The notes under the pieces are model-generated. The model worked only from the letters and a program-made list of their open reading frames with translations. It did no database searches and had not been told where the DNA came from. From Actinomycetota bacterium (lineage in GTDB: Bacteria > Actinomycetota > Aquicultoria > Aquicultorales > Aquicultoraceae), in NCBI GenBank assembly GCA_030017355.1, contig JASEIR010000022.1, positions 1 through 18,030 on the forward strand: a stretch of 18,030 nt of DNA. The letters are read 5' to 3'. Below, in pieces: positions 1 through 6,709 of this stretch; position 1 is the first letter of the stretch, and every line of letters starts with the position of its first letter. The position numbers and the translations under genes are program-made.

Positions 1-70
1 CCCTCAAGGGGGCTAAACCAAATCCCCTCCCCCTTGAGGGGGGAGGGACAGGGTGGGGGTGAGAAATGGA
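1..70. repeat. GC-rich inverted repeat (module D, copy 1)
   Basis: Bases 1-12 (CCCTCAAGGGGG) and 29-40 are perfect 12-bp inverted copies separated by 16 bases. A competing 9-bp hairpin pairs 25-33 with 39-47 around a 5-base loop. The G-run tail (GGGAGGGACAGGGTGGGGGT, 41-60) resembles 12612-12627, so this looks like one copy of a dispersed non-coding repeat rather than a terminator; no U-tract follows. The left end may lie outside the window. Confidence 0.6.
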
Positions 71-72
71 GG

Positions 73-112
73 GAGACCGAAGACGGTCTCTGGTCCCTGG
101 CCTCTGGACCCT
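73..112. repeat. Heptamer array C (GGTCCCT type) with a 7-bp hairpin
   Basis: Four head-to-tail 7-bp units at 85-112: GGTCTCT, GGTCCCT, GGCCTCT and GGACCCT. The first unit is also the 3' arm of a perfect hairpin, GAGACCG (73-79), loop AAGA, CGGTCTC (84-90). A three-unit array of the same type lies at 12637-12657 and a single GGTCCCT at 18015-18021. Confidence 0.7.
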
Positions 113-122
113 ATTTTTGACT

Positions 123-260
123 GCGGCCGGCGGTCGGCGGTCAGGCTCCGAAGGAGCCTATAGCGGCGGTCTGCTTTAAAAGCGGCGGTCGGGCTCCGAA
201 GGAGCCCATAACAGCGGTCTGCGGTCGACGGTCAGGCCCCGAAGGAGCCTATAGCAGTGG
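123..260. repeat. Three-copy repeat unit: GCGGTCN heptamers plus GGCTCC-GAA-GGAGCC hairpin
   Basis: A unit of about 45 bp occurs three times. Each unit has one or more GCGGTCN heptamers (for example 123-143, three in a row) followed by a short hairpin with a GAA loop, at 144-158, 191-207 and 235-249. The second hairpin extends to 7 bp. The third has one C-A mismatch, so it is decaying. The heptamer is the reverse complement of the GACCGCN array at 5972-6006. The unit lies directly upstream of def and shows no coding potential of its own. Confidence 0.7.
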
Positions 261-308
261 TCTCCGGTCTTTAAACCAATCCGGGACCCTAATTTAGGAG
301 GAGCATTT

Positions 309-806
309 ATGGCTGTTCTTACAATAAGAAGGTTTCCTGATCCGGTACTAAAAGAAAAAGTATTACCGGTTGAGAAAATAGATGGCGAAATCCTTGAATT
401 GATAAAAAACATGGCTGATACTATGTATGCTGCACCAGGAATAGGTTTGGCTGCAAACCAAGTAGGAATACTTAAGCGCGTCATAGTCGTCGATGTTGAT
501 GATAAACTAATGGCTTTTATTAACCCAGAGATTGTTTGGTATAGCGATGAAGTTGAAGAAGGGGAAGAGGGCTGCTTAAGTGTTGATCCCGATATCCACG
601 TTATGGTTCCACGATCAACCAAGATCAAGTTGAAGGCGAAAAACGAGAAAGGGGAAGATATCGAACTTGAGGCCGAAGGTCTTCTGGCACGTGCATTGCA
701 GCACGAAGTGGACCATATAAACGGCATCATCATCTTGGATAGAACCAGTCCTGAAGAGCGAAAGAAGGCCCTAAGGGAGCTGGCAAACAAGATACGAAGG
801 ATTTAG
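309..806 (+). CDS. def: Peptide deformylase
   Basis: Metalloenzyme that removes the formyl group from the N-terminal Met of new proteins in the cytoplasm. All three family motifs are present in the 165-aa product: GIGLAANQ at residues 44-51, EEGCLS at 86-91 with metal ligand Cys89, and QHEVDH at 131-136 with metal ligands His132 and His136 and catalytic Glu133. Length is normal for the family. The ATG follows a strong AGGAGGAG (296-303) at 5 bases. It pairs functionally with fmt, 48 bases downstream, which adds the formyl group this enzyme removes. The 5' flank is all repeats, so no promoter could be placed with confidence. Confidence 0.97.
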   Translation: MAVLTIRRFPDPVLKEKVLPVEKIDGEILELIKNMADTMYAAPGIGLAANQVGILKRVIVVDVDDKLMAFINPEIVWYSDEVEEGEEGCLSVDPDIHVMVPRSTKIKLKAKNEKGEDIELEAEGLLARALQHEVDHINGIIILDRTSPEERKKALRELANKIRRI

Positions 807-854
807 AGGTATAAAGGATTTAGGGGAATCTAACGCAAGGCAGAGCGAGGTAAG

Positions 855-1802
855 ATGCGCGTTTTTTTTATGGGGACTCCGCAGATAGCGGTTCCAGTTT
901 TAAATAAAATAATAGAATCAAAACACGAGGTTGCTCTTGTTGTAACTCAGCCCGACAAGCCAGCGGGTCGTTTGCAGAGAATAACACCGCCGCCCATAAA
1001 ACTGCTTGCCATTGAAAAAGGAATTCCCTATATTCAACCGGTTACTCTGAAAGACGAGAGTTTCAAGACTAAAATGTATGAATTGGCAGCAGGTATGGTG
1101 GATATAGGTGTTGTTTTTGCATATGGGAAAATCCTCCCCCAGTGGCTTCTTAATTTACCAAAATATGGCCTCATTAATATTCATGCATCCCTGCTTCCAA
1201 GGTGGCGCGGCGCTGCTCCGATACAAAGGGCAATAATGGCTGGCGACCGGATAACCGGCATTACAATACAGCAGGTGGTTTTTGAGCTTGATGCAGGCGA
1301 TATTCTCCTTCAAAAGGAGATAAAAATTGAGCCGCATGACACAGCTGAGACTCTAGCGCTTAAGATGTCGGATACCTCGGCTGAGCTGATAATCCGAGCA
1401 TTGGATGGTATTGAAGCAGGAACTATTGTTCCAAGGAAACAGGATGTAAGCAAGGTAACATATGCAGAAAAGATAACAGACAAAGACGTTGAGATAGATT
1501 GGAATAGACCAGCGAAGGAAATCTATAACCAGATAAGAGCGCTTAATCCAAAGCCTGGCGCTCATACCCATATTGATGACATGATGCTTAAGATTTGGTG
1601 GGCTTCGATAGTCTCGGAAGTTGAACAGGGTGAACCTGGAGTAATAGTTCACATCGATAAAAACGCCGGTCCCTATGTAGCAACAGCAGCAGAAGCGCTG
1701 CTTCTAAATGAGGTTCAGCCTGCCAATAGGAAAAGGATGAGTGGCGCTGAGTTTGTAAGGGGCTATCGGCTAAAAGTAGGCGATAAACTAGGCCGTGGAT
1801 GA
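855..1802 (+). CDS. fmt: Methionyl-tRNA formyltransferase
   Basis: Transfers a formyl group from 10-formyl-tetrahydrofolate to Met-tRNAfMet for translation initiation. The 315-aa product has the usual two parts. The N-terminal formyltransferase domain carries TQPDKPAGR (31-39), the folate-binding signature INIHASLLPRWRGAAP (107-122) with the expected catalytic Asn108 and His110, and LDAGDIL with Asp146. A C-terminal tRNA-binding domain follows from about residue 205. Length is typical. The ATG is preceded by GAGG (847-850) at 4 bases. It follows def closely and likely shares its transcript. Confidence 0.97.
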   Translation: MRVFFMGTPQIAVPVLNKIIESKHEVALVVTQPDKPAGRLQRITPPPIKLLAIEKGIPYIQPVTLKDESFKTKMYELAAGMVDIGVVFAYGKILPQWLLNLPKYGLINIHASLLPRWRGAAPIQRAIMAGDRITGITIQQVVFELDAGDILLQKEIKIEPHDTAETLALKMSDTSAELIIRALDGIEAGTIVPRKQDVSKVTYAEKITDKDVEIDWNRPAKEIYNQIRALNPKPGAHTHIDDMMLKIWWASIVSEVEQGEPGVIVHIDKNAGPYVATAAEALLLNEVQPANRKRMSGAEFVRGYRLKVGDKLGRG

Positions 1803-1889
1803 TTGAAAACTAAAATATAAGACTAAAAAGACTAAACTAAACGTCGAGATTTTAAGCTAAACTTGAGATTTTAGGCTAGGAGAGAATTG

Positions 1890-3233
1890 ATGCCGAAGAC
1901 GGCACGAGAAGTTGCACTTGAAGTCGTTCACCGTGTTAACAAAACAGGTAGCTATGCCAATTTGTTGCTACCCAAGCGTTTGCAACAGAGCAATCTTGAT
2001 AAAAGAGACAGAGCTTTTACTACTGAGCTAACATATGGCACTCTACGGGCTAAAGGTACGCTAGATTGGATTATCAAGCTATATTCAAAACAGCCAATAA
2101 AAAAGATTCCCGATTTAGTTCTTGATCTCCTACGGATGTCTGTGTACCAGATTATCTTCATGGATGTTCCTGACTACGCTGCTGTAAATGAAGCTGTTGT
2201 CATTTCAAAGAAGTACTTTCATCCAGGTATTGCAAAGTTTGTGAATGGTCTTCTGCGGAATATTGTGCGAAAAAAAGATAAAATTCCTTGGCCAAAGAAG
2301 GATAAGGATCCAGCAAAATATATATCTATCATGCATTTCCATCCCCTATGGATGGTTAAGATGTGGATCGACGAGTTTGGCGTTGATGAGACAGAGGCTC
2401 TTTGTATTGCTGATAATCGCCCGCCAAAGTTAACCATCCGTGTAAACATCCTTAAATCAACACCTGAAGTACTTGCGGATAAGTTAAGGCAGGAGGGTTG
2501 GTTGGTTGAGCCTGGTAGGTATTTAAAGGAAGCTCTCCTTATCAAGGATGTAGGAGATATAACCCAATTGCCGCAGTTTAAAGAAGGTTATTTCTATGTT
2601 CAGGACGAGAGCTCGATGCTCATAAGTCATGTTGTTGGTCCTCAGCCCGGTGAAACAATTCTGGATATTGCAGCAGCTCCGGGTGGAAAGACAACCCACA
2701 TGGCAGAATTAATGCAAAATAAGGGCCAAATAATATCGGTTGATATAAATCCGAATCGCGTAAATCTGCTCAAACAGAATATACAAAGAATGGGCGCAAG
2801 CATTGCTATTGCAGTAAAGGCTGATGCAACAAAACTTAAACCCATAATTAAAAAGCCGATTGACAGAATACTTGCAGATGCGCCGTGCTCTGGCTTAGGA
2901 GTTTTATCAAGAAGGCCAGATGCAAGGTGGACGAAGACACCTGAGCAAATTGATGAGCTTTCGCGTTTGCAAACCGATATATTGCTTTCAGTCGCCGATT
3001 TTGTAAAACCAGGCGGTGTGCTTGTGTATTCGGTTTGCACCCTTACAAGGCAAGAAACCAAGCTTGTAGTTGAGCGGTTCTTGAGGGTGCGTGAAGATTT
3101 TTATGTTGAAGACGTTTCAACGTATCTTCCCGAGGTTCTGCGCCAAGATGTAAGAGATGGGATGATACAGCTTCTTCCAAGCAAGCATGGAATTGATGGG
3201 TTGTTTATTGCAAGACTAAGAAGAATGGCCTGA
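1890..3233 (+). CDS. rsmB: 16S rRNA (cytosine-C5)-methyltransferase, RsmB/Sun family
   Basis: SAM-dependent m5C methyltransferase; the E. coli relative modifies C967 of 16S rRNA. The 447-aa product has an N-terminal NusB-like RNA-binding domain (about 1-130) and a Rossmann methyltransferase domain. The latter shows QDESSML (about 238-244), SAM motif ILDIAAAPGGKTT (about 257-269), DAPCSG with Cys333 and YSVCTLT with Cys383. In this family the second Cys is the nucleophile and the first aids product release. A TTG sits one codon upstream at 1887, but AGGAGAG (1878-1884) is 5 bases from the ATG and only 2 from the TTG, so ATG 1890 is preferred. The rlmN, phosphatase, kinase and rsgA genes that often lie between rsmB and rpe are absent here. 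Confidence 0.95.
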   Translation: MPKTAREVALEVVHRVNKTGSYANLLLPKRLQQSNLDKRDRAFTTELTYGTLRAKGTLDWIIKLYSKQPIKKIPDLVLDLLRMSVYQIIFMDVPDYAAVNEAVVISKKYFHPGIAKFVNGLLRNIVRKKDKIPWPKKDKDPAKYISIMHFHPLWMVKMWIDEFGVDETEALCIADNRPPKLTIRVNILKSTPEVLADKLRQEGWLVEPGRYLKEALLIKDVGDITQLPQFKEGYFYVQDESSMLISHVVGPQPGETILDIAAAPGGKTTHMAELMQNKGQIISVDINPNRVNLLKQNIQRMGASIAIAVKADATKLKPIIKKPIDRILADAPCSGLGVLSRRPDARWTKTPEQIDELSRLQTDILLSVADFVKPGGVLVYSVCTLTRQETKLVVERFLRVREDFYVEDVSTYLPEVLRQDVRDGMIQLLPSKHGIDGLFIARLRRMA

Positions 3234-3334
3234 TAAAACAGCCATATTCATATCAATGCGACGATGAGCTAAGCTTTCTTAATTCTTGCTTCATGGATTA
3301 ATTCATCAGCTGTTATTTCATTGCTTGTGCAAAA

Positions 3335-3532
3335 TTACGCGGTTTTTGTATTCACTGCCTTATAAAAATCGCATTCCATGCAGTTATGCATCTTTTGCGC
3401 AAATGTTCCCTGAACTTTACCACCGCAAAGAGTCCCAGCTACTAGCCAGCAGATACGACCACTGCTTGGATAAGCTGGACAATCACCTGTTACGTCCTTT
3501 CCGCATTTCTTAAACTCCCAGCATTTCAGCAT
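3335..3532 (-). CDS. Small cysteine-rich protein, two-CW type
   Basis: A 65-aa protein with seven cysteines (4, 10, 18, 28, 36, 51, 54) and two Cys-Trp pairs (CWEF at 4-7, CW at 28-29), plus CPAY (18-21), GTLC (33-36) and CMECDFY (51-57). I recognise this layout as the two-CW Cys-rich domain, found alone or at the ends of sensor and chemotaxis proteins in anaerobes. The bound cofactor is not known to me; a metal site is likely from the Cys pattern. The start is the ATG at 3532, with GGAGG (3545-3541) 8 bases upstream; a TTG five codons earlier lies inside that ribosome site and is rejected. It is divergent from rpe and convergent with rsmB. Confidence 0.8.
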   Translation of the reverse strand: MLKCWEFKKCGKDVTGDCPAYPSSGRICWLVAGTLCGGKVQGTFAQKMHNCMECDFYKAVNTKTA

Positions 3533-3790
3533 TAAATACACCTCCAAAAATACTTAGTTATTTACTACCATTATTACTAATGAATACTAAAGCTATCGGA
3601 ATGCAATGCTGGTGCTTTAGGAAAAATTTACAAAATCTATGATTGCACTGGCAAACCTCGCCAGAATTATATTAAGATAAACAAATACATGGTTGATTTT
3701 GTGCCAGCTATGCTAGTACTTGCACCAGCGTATAAAATATATGGGTAAAAGCGCAGCATTGTTAATTAAAAGGTATTTGAGAGGGAACCA

Positions 3791-4456
3791 ATGAAGGAAA
3801 TATTAATAGCGCCGTCGATACTTTCTGCAGATTTCTCATGCCTTGCCGAACAGGTAAATAAGGCTGCTGAGGGTGGAGCCGACCTTATACATGTTGATGT
3901 TATGGATGGCAATTTTGTTCCTAACATTACAATTGGACCGCTAATTGTTGAAGCTCTTAGAAGATCAACCAGCATACCACTTGATGTGCATCTCATGATT
4001 GATCAGCCTGAAAGATATATCGATAACTTCATTGAGGCTGGCGCATTATGGATATCTTTCCATGTTGAGGCAACAAACCACGTACACCGCCTAATCCAAA
4101 GAATCAAAGAATACTCAGGAGTCAAAGCGGGTGTAGCGCTTAATCCAGCAACGCCTGTTACATCTCTTAATTATATACTTGAAGATTTGGACTTTGTAGT
4201 TGTTATGTCGGTTAACCCTGGGTTTGGAGGGCAAAAATTTATAGCCACTTCTCTTGAAAAGATAGAGGTCATAAGGCATATGATTGACACCAGGGGATTG
4301 AATGTGAAGATAGAGGTTGATGGCGGTGTATCCGCTGAAAATGCTGATAAGGTTGTGCTTAAAGGAGCAGATATTCTTGTAGCCGGATCAGCAGTCTTTG
4401 GTACAAAGGATATACCTGAGGCAGTAAGGGGTATTCGCAAGGCCGCATCCATTTAG
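3791..4456 (+). CDS. rpe: Ribulose-phosphate 3-epimerase
   Basis: Interconverts ribulose 5-phosphate and xylulose 5-phosphate in the pentose phosphate pathway. The 221-aa TIM-barrel product shows APSILSADFS (7-16), HVDVMDGNFVPN (34-45) with metal ligands His34 and Asp36, DVHLMI with His67, the flexible loop MSVNPGFGGQKF (139-150), EVDGGVS with Asp177, and the phosphate-binding VAGSAVFG (197-204). All expected active-site residues are present and the length is normal. The start ATG follows GAGAGGGAA. The product, ribulose 5-phosphate, is also the substrate of the RibB half of the downstream ribBA, so its place ahead of the rib operon makes metabolic sense, although the rib operon has its own promoter. 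Confidence 0.96.
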   Translation: MKEILIAPSILSADFSCLAEQVNKAAEGGADLIHVDVMDGNFVPNITIGPLIVEALRRSTSIPLDVHLMIDQPERYIDNFIEAGALWISFHVEATNHVHRLIQRIKEYSGVKAGVALNPATPVTSLNYILEDLDFVVVMSVNPGFGGQKFIATSLEKIEVIRHMIDTRGLNVKIEVDGGVSAENADKVVLKGADILVAGSAVFGTKDIPEAVRGIRKAASI

Positions 4457-4457
4457 C

Positions 4458-4486
4458 TTGATGGTGTGGCCTGCTCGTGATATAAT
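4458..4486 (+). promoter_or_regulatory. Sigma70-type promoter of the rib operon
   Basis: TTGATG (4458-4463), a 17-base spacer, and a perfect TATAAT (4481-4486). The -35 starts just after the rpe stop codon, overlapping nothing downstream. Predicted initiation near 4493 leaves about 15 bases before the FMN riboswitch P1 stem. Confidence 0.75.
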
Positions 4487-4507
4487 TATCAAGAACTGAA
4501 TAGAAAA

Positions 4508-4679
4508 GACCTTCGGGGCAGGGTGAAATTCCCGACCGGCGGTAGGTCTGGCATTAAGCGCCAGGCAAGCCCGCGAGCCGAGACGTAATAGCAGAGCTGG
4601 CAGAGCGCAGTTGCTATACGTTTTAGCAGGATCCGGTTAGAGTCCGGAGCCGACAGTATAGTCTGGATGGGAGAAGGTC
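4508..4679 (+). promoter_or_regulatory. FMN riboswitch (RFN element)
   Basis: Near-consensus RFN aptamer. The conserved blocks are GGGGCAGGGTGAAATTCCCG, CCGGCGGTA, AGCCCGCGAGC, GGATCCGGTTAGA-TCCGGAGCCGACAGT and TCTGGATGGGAGAAGG. The closing P1 stem pairs GACCTTC (4508-4514) with GAAGGTC (4673-4679). It senses FMN and is expected to switch off the downstream ribD-ribE-ribBA-ribH genes when flavin is plentiful. Confidence 0.97.
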
Positions 4680-4712
4680 AAGGCTAAAGCACTTTTGCTG
4701 TGCGCTGGATAT

Positions 4713-4748
4713 TGCGCCTTGATTTCTCCTGGGCGCATTTTATTTTGC
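4713..4748 (+). terminator. Riboswitch-controlled intrinsic terminator
   Basis: TGCGCC (4713-4718) pairs with GGCGCA (4732-4737), extendable by one T-G pair, and is followed by a T-rich run (TTTTATTTTG). The 5' arm overlaps GCCTTGA (4716-4722), which can instead pair with TCAAGGC (4678-4684) overlapping the P1 3' strand. This gives the mutually exclusive antiterminator expected of an FMN-off switch. The mechanism is inferred from pairing only. Confidence 0.7.
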
Positions 4749-4805
4749 TTTATTTTTATTTTGCGCCTGAATTCTATTTAGCTAGCTTTTATAAAGATAA
4801 CGGCC

Positions 4806-5912
4806 ATGATTAGTACAGAAACTCTAGAATACAAGAAATATATGAAAAGAGCTATTGAGCTAGCAGAGATGGGGCGGGGAACAACCAGTCCCAATCCCAT
4901 GGTTGGCGCCTTGATTTTAAAAGACGGACGGGTGGTGGCCGAGGGCTATCATAAAAAAGCAGGTGAGCCGCATGCAGAAATTGTTGCCCTTAACAATGCA
5001 AGCGGGGATGTATCAGGCTCAACTATGATTGTTTCGCTTGAGCCATGCAATCATTTTGGGCGGACGCCCCCATGCACTGAAGCAATTATTAATGCTGGTA
5101 TCAAGAAAGTTATAGTTGGGATGGTTGATCCCAATCCAAAGTGCGCTGGTAGCGGTATAAAACGCCTGAGAGATGCTGGAATTGAAGTTGAGTATGGGTT
5201 GCTATCTGATGAGGTTGCCAAGCAAAATGAAGTATTTATTAAATACATTACAACCGGTCGCCCGTTTGTTATAGCAAAAGCTGCAATAAGTTTGGACGGC
5301 AAAATATCTGCGGTTGCAGGATCTTCTACAGAAATTACCGGAGTGGAGGCTAAGCGTAGGGTTCACGAGCTAAGAAATGAATATAGTGCAATTTTGGTTG
5401 GGATAGGAACTGTTCTAGCTGACGACCCACTGCTTACAACCAGATTGGATGCAAACCAAGAGGTAAGGAATCCAATACGAATAGTTGTTGATTCAAAGGC
5501 AAGGCTTCCGTTGAGTAGCAAGATTGCTGCTACAGCTAAAGATGTCAAAACAATCGCGGCCGTCACATCGCAGGCAGAGCTAGCTGATATAGATAATTTA
5601 AGAGAAAAAGGCATAGAAGTGATTGGCTTTGACACCTGGGACGGTTTGGTAGATATTGAAATGCTTCTTGAAGAGCTTGGGTCTAGAGAAATTTCAAGCT
5701 TAATTGTCGAGGGCGGGAGCAGCCTTCTTGCATCCTTTGTTAAAGCTAACCTAGTTGACAAGTATCTAATCTTTGTTGCACCAAAGCTTATTGGGATAGG
5801 TGGCGTTGATTTAATTGGGGATGAATTAAACCCATTAAGAAAACTAAAATTTGAACGCATTGAGAAGCTAGGTGAAGATGTTTTGATTGAGGCGTATCCG
5901 GTTCACCAGTAA
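4806..5912 (+). CDS. ribD: Bifunctional diaminohydroxyphosphoribosylaminopyrimidine deaminase / 5-amino-6-(5-phosphoribosylamino)uracil reductase
   Basis: Carries out the second and third steps of riboflavin synthesis: zinc-dependent deamination, then NADPH-dependent ribose reduction. The N-terminal deaminase domain (about 1-148) has PNPMVG (29-34), HAE (56-58) and PCNHFGRTPPC with zinc ligands His56, Cys81 and Cys90 and catalytic Glu58. The C-terminal reductase domain (about 152-368) has SLDGKIS (162-168), LVGIGTVLADDPLLTTR and EGGSSLLASF. Length 368 aa is typical. The ATG is the first in frame after a TAG, but it has no clear Shine-Dalgarno, unlike its neighbours. The stop codon lies in the loop of an 11-bp inverted repeat (5900-5923). 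Confidence 0.96.
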   Translation: MISTETLEYKKYMKRAIELAEMGRGTTSPNPMVGALILKDGRVVAEGYHKKAGEPHAEIVALNNASGDVSGSTMIVSLEPCNHFGRTPPCTEAIINAGIKKVIVGMVDPNPKCAGSGIKRLRDAGIEVEYGLLSDEVAKQNEVFIKYITTGRPFVIAKAAISLDGKISAVAGSSTEITGVEAKRRVHELRNEYSAILVGIGTVLADDPLLTTRLDANQEVRNPIRIVVDSKARLPLSSKIAATAKDVKTIAAVTSQAELADIDNLREKGIEVIGFDTWDGLVDIEMLLEELGSREISSLIVEGGSSLLASFVKANLVDKYLIFVAPKLIGIGGVDLIGDELNPLRKLKFERIEKLGEDVLIEAYPVHQ

Positions 5913-5923
5913 ACTGGTGAACC
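5900..5923. repeat. 11-bp inverted repeat around the ribD stop codon
   Basis: GGTTCACCAGT (5900-5910) and ACTGGTGAACC (5913-5923) are perfect inverted copies with two bases between them; the TAA stop is 5910-5912. No U-tract follows, so it is not a standard intrinsic terminator. Confidence 0.75.
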
Positions 5924-6006
5924 TAAATTCAAAATGCAAAATGAAAAATGAAAAATGAAAAATTAAATAGCGACCGCTGACCGCTGACCGCAGACCGCCG
6001 ACCGCC
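5924..6006. repeat. Two adjacent heptamer arrays (AAAATGA then GACCGCN) inside the rib operon
   Basis: Array A runs 5931-5965 as AAAATGC, AAAATGA three times, AAAATTA; a degenerate unit precedes it from 5924. Six bases later array B runs 5972-6006 as GACCGCT twice, GACCGCA, GACCGCC twice. Both have an exact 7-base period. They fill the ribD-ribE gap, which is unusually long (138 bases) compared with the other gaps in this operon. Confidence 0.85.
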
Positions 6007-6050
6007 GCTTAAAGAAAGCGGTTGGATGTATGGATAGGAGAGATAGTCGA

Positions 6051-6692
6051 ATGTTTACCGGTATTATCGAAGACCTTGGAAAAATACAATCAATAAAACG
6101 AGGAGCAGATGATTTTATCATTGAAATAAAATCAGCAAAGCTTACCCCTGAGCTTAATATAGGTGATTCGATTGCTGTAAATGGTATCTGCTTAACTGTG
6201 ACCACTAAGTCAAATAACAGTTTTACTGTAGATGTCATGCCAGAAACGGTTAAGAAGACAAGCTTAAACGAGCTTAAAGTAAGCGATATGGTTAATCTTG
6301 AGCGGGCTATGACTCCGTTAAGTAGGTTTGGTGGCCATATGGTTAGCGGACATGTAGATGGAGTTGGCGAGATTAAAAGCAAGGTAAGCCATAGGAATGC
6401 ATTTTTGATAAAAATAAAAGCTCCTGAATCGGTGACCAGGTATTTGATTGACAGAGGCTCCATTGCTGTAGATGGGATTAGCCTTACCGTAATGGAGTAT
6501 GGCTTAGATTATGTTGGCGTATCAATTATCCCCCATACAGCAAAGGTTACAACGCTTGGATTTAAAGGGCCTGGTGATAAGGTAAATCTTGAGGTTGATT
6601 TAATTGGCAAGTATGTTGAAAAATTTATTGCCAACCAATATCGCAACCAAGGGTTAACAATGGAAAAGCTTCGAGAATTTGGATTTATATAA
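6051..6692 (+). CDS. ribE: Riboflavin synthase, alpha chain
   Basis: Dismutates two 6,7-dimethyl-8-ribityllumazine molecules to riboflavin. The 213-aa product starts with the family signature MFTGIIEDLG and contains two lumazine-binding repeats, marked by NGICLTV (44-50) and DGISLTV (141-147), with GGHMVSGHVDG (94-104) and IIPHTAKVTTLG (159-170). An in-frame ATG at 6030 would add seven residues, but the MFTGI start and AGGAG (6036-6040), which lies 10 bases before 6051, favour the later start. Third partner of the rib operon; its product is the precursor of the FMN sensed upstream. Confidence 0.96.
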   Translation: MFTGIIEDLGKIQSIKRGADDFIIEIKSAKLTPELNIGDSIAVNGICLTVTTKSNNSFTVDVMPETVKKTSLNELKVSDMVNLERAMTPLSRFGGHMVSGHVDGVGEIKSKVSHRNAFLIKIKAPESVTRYLIDRGSIAVDGISLTVMEYGLDYVGVSIIPHTAKVTTLGFKGPGDKVNLEVDLIGKYVEKFIANQYRNQGLTMEKLREFGFI

Positions 6693-6709
6693 AGGAAGGT
6701 GGTTGTTAA

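Noticed and set aside
123..260. Regular hairpin repeats that could look like a CRISPR array.
   Set aside because: The repeats are too short, the spacers are themselves repeat-like, and no cas genes are present.
176..790. A 204-codon open frame on the minus strand opposite def.
   Set aside because: It is the complement of the clearly conserved def gene, rich in low-complexity Ser, and has no recognisable domain or ribosome site.
3608..3736. GCTGGTGC (3608-3615) with inverted GCACCAGC (3722-3729), and TATAAA (3731-3736), as regulatory sites for rpe.
   Set aside because: The arms are more than 100 bases apart and no -35 lies at a proper distance from TATAAA, so neither is strong enough to annotate.
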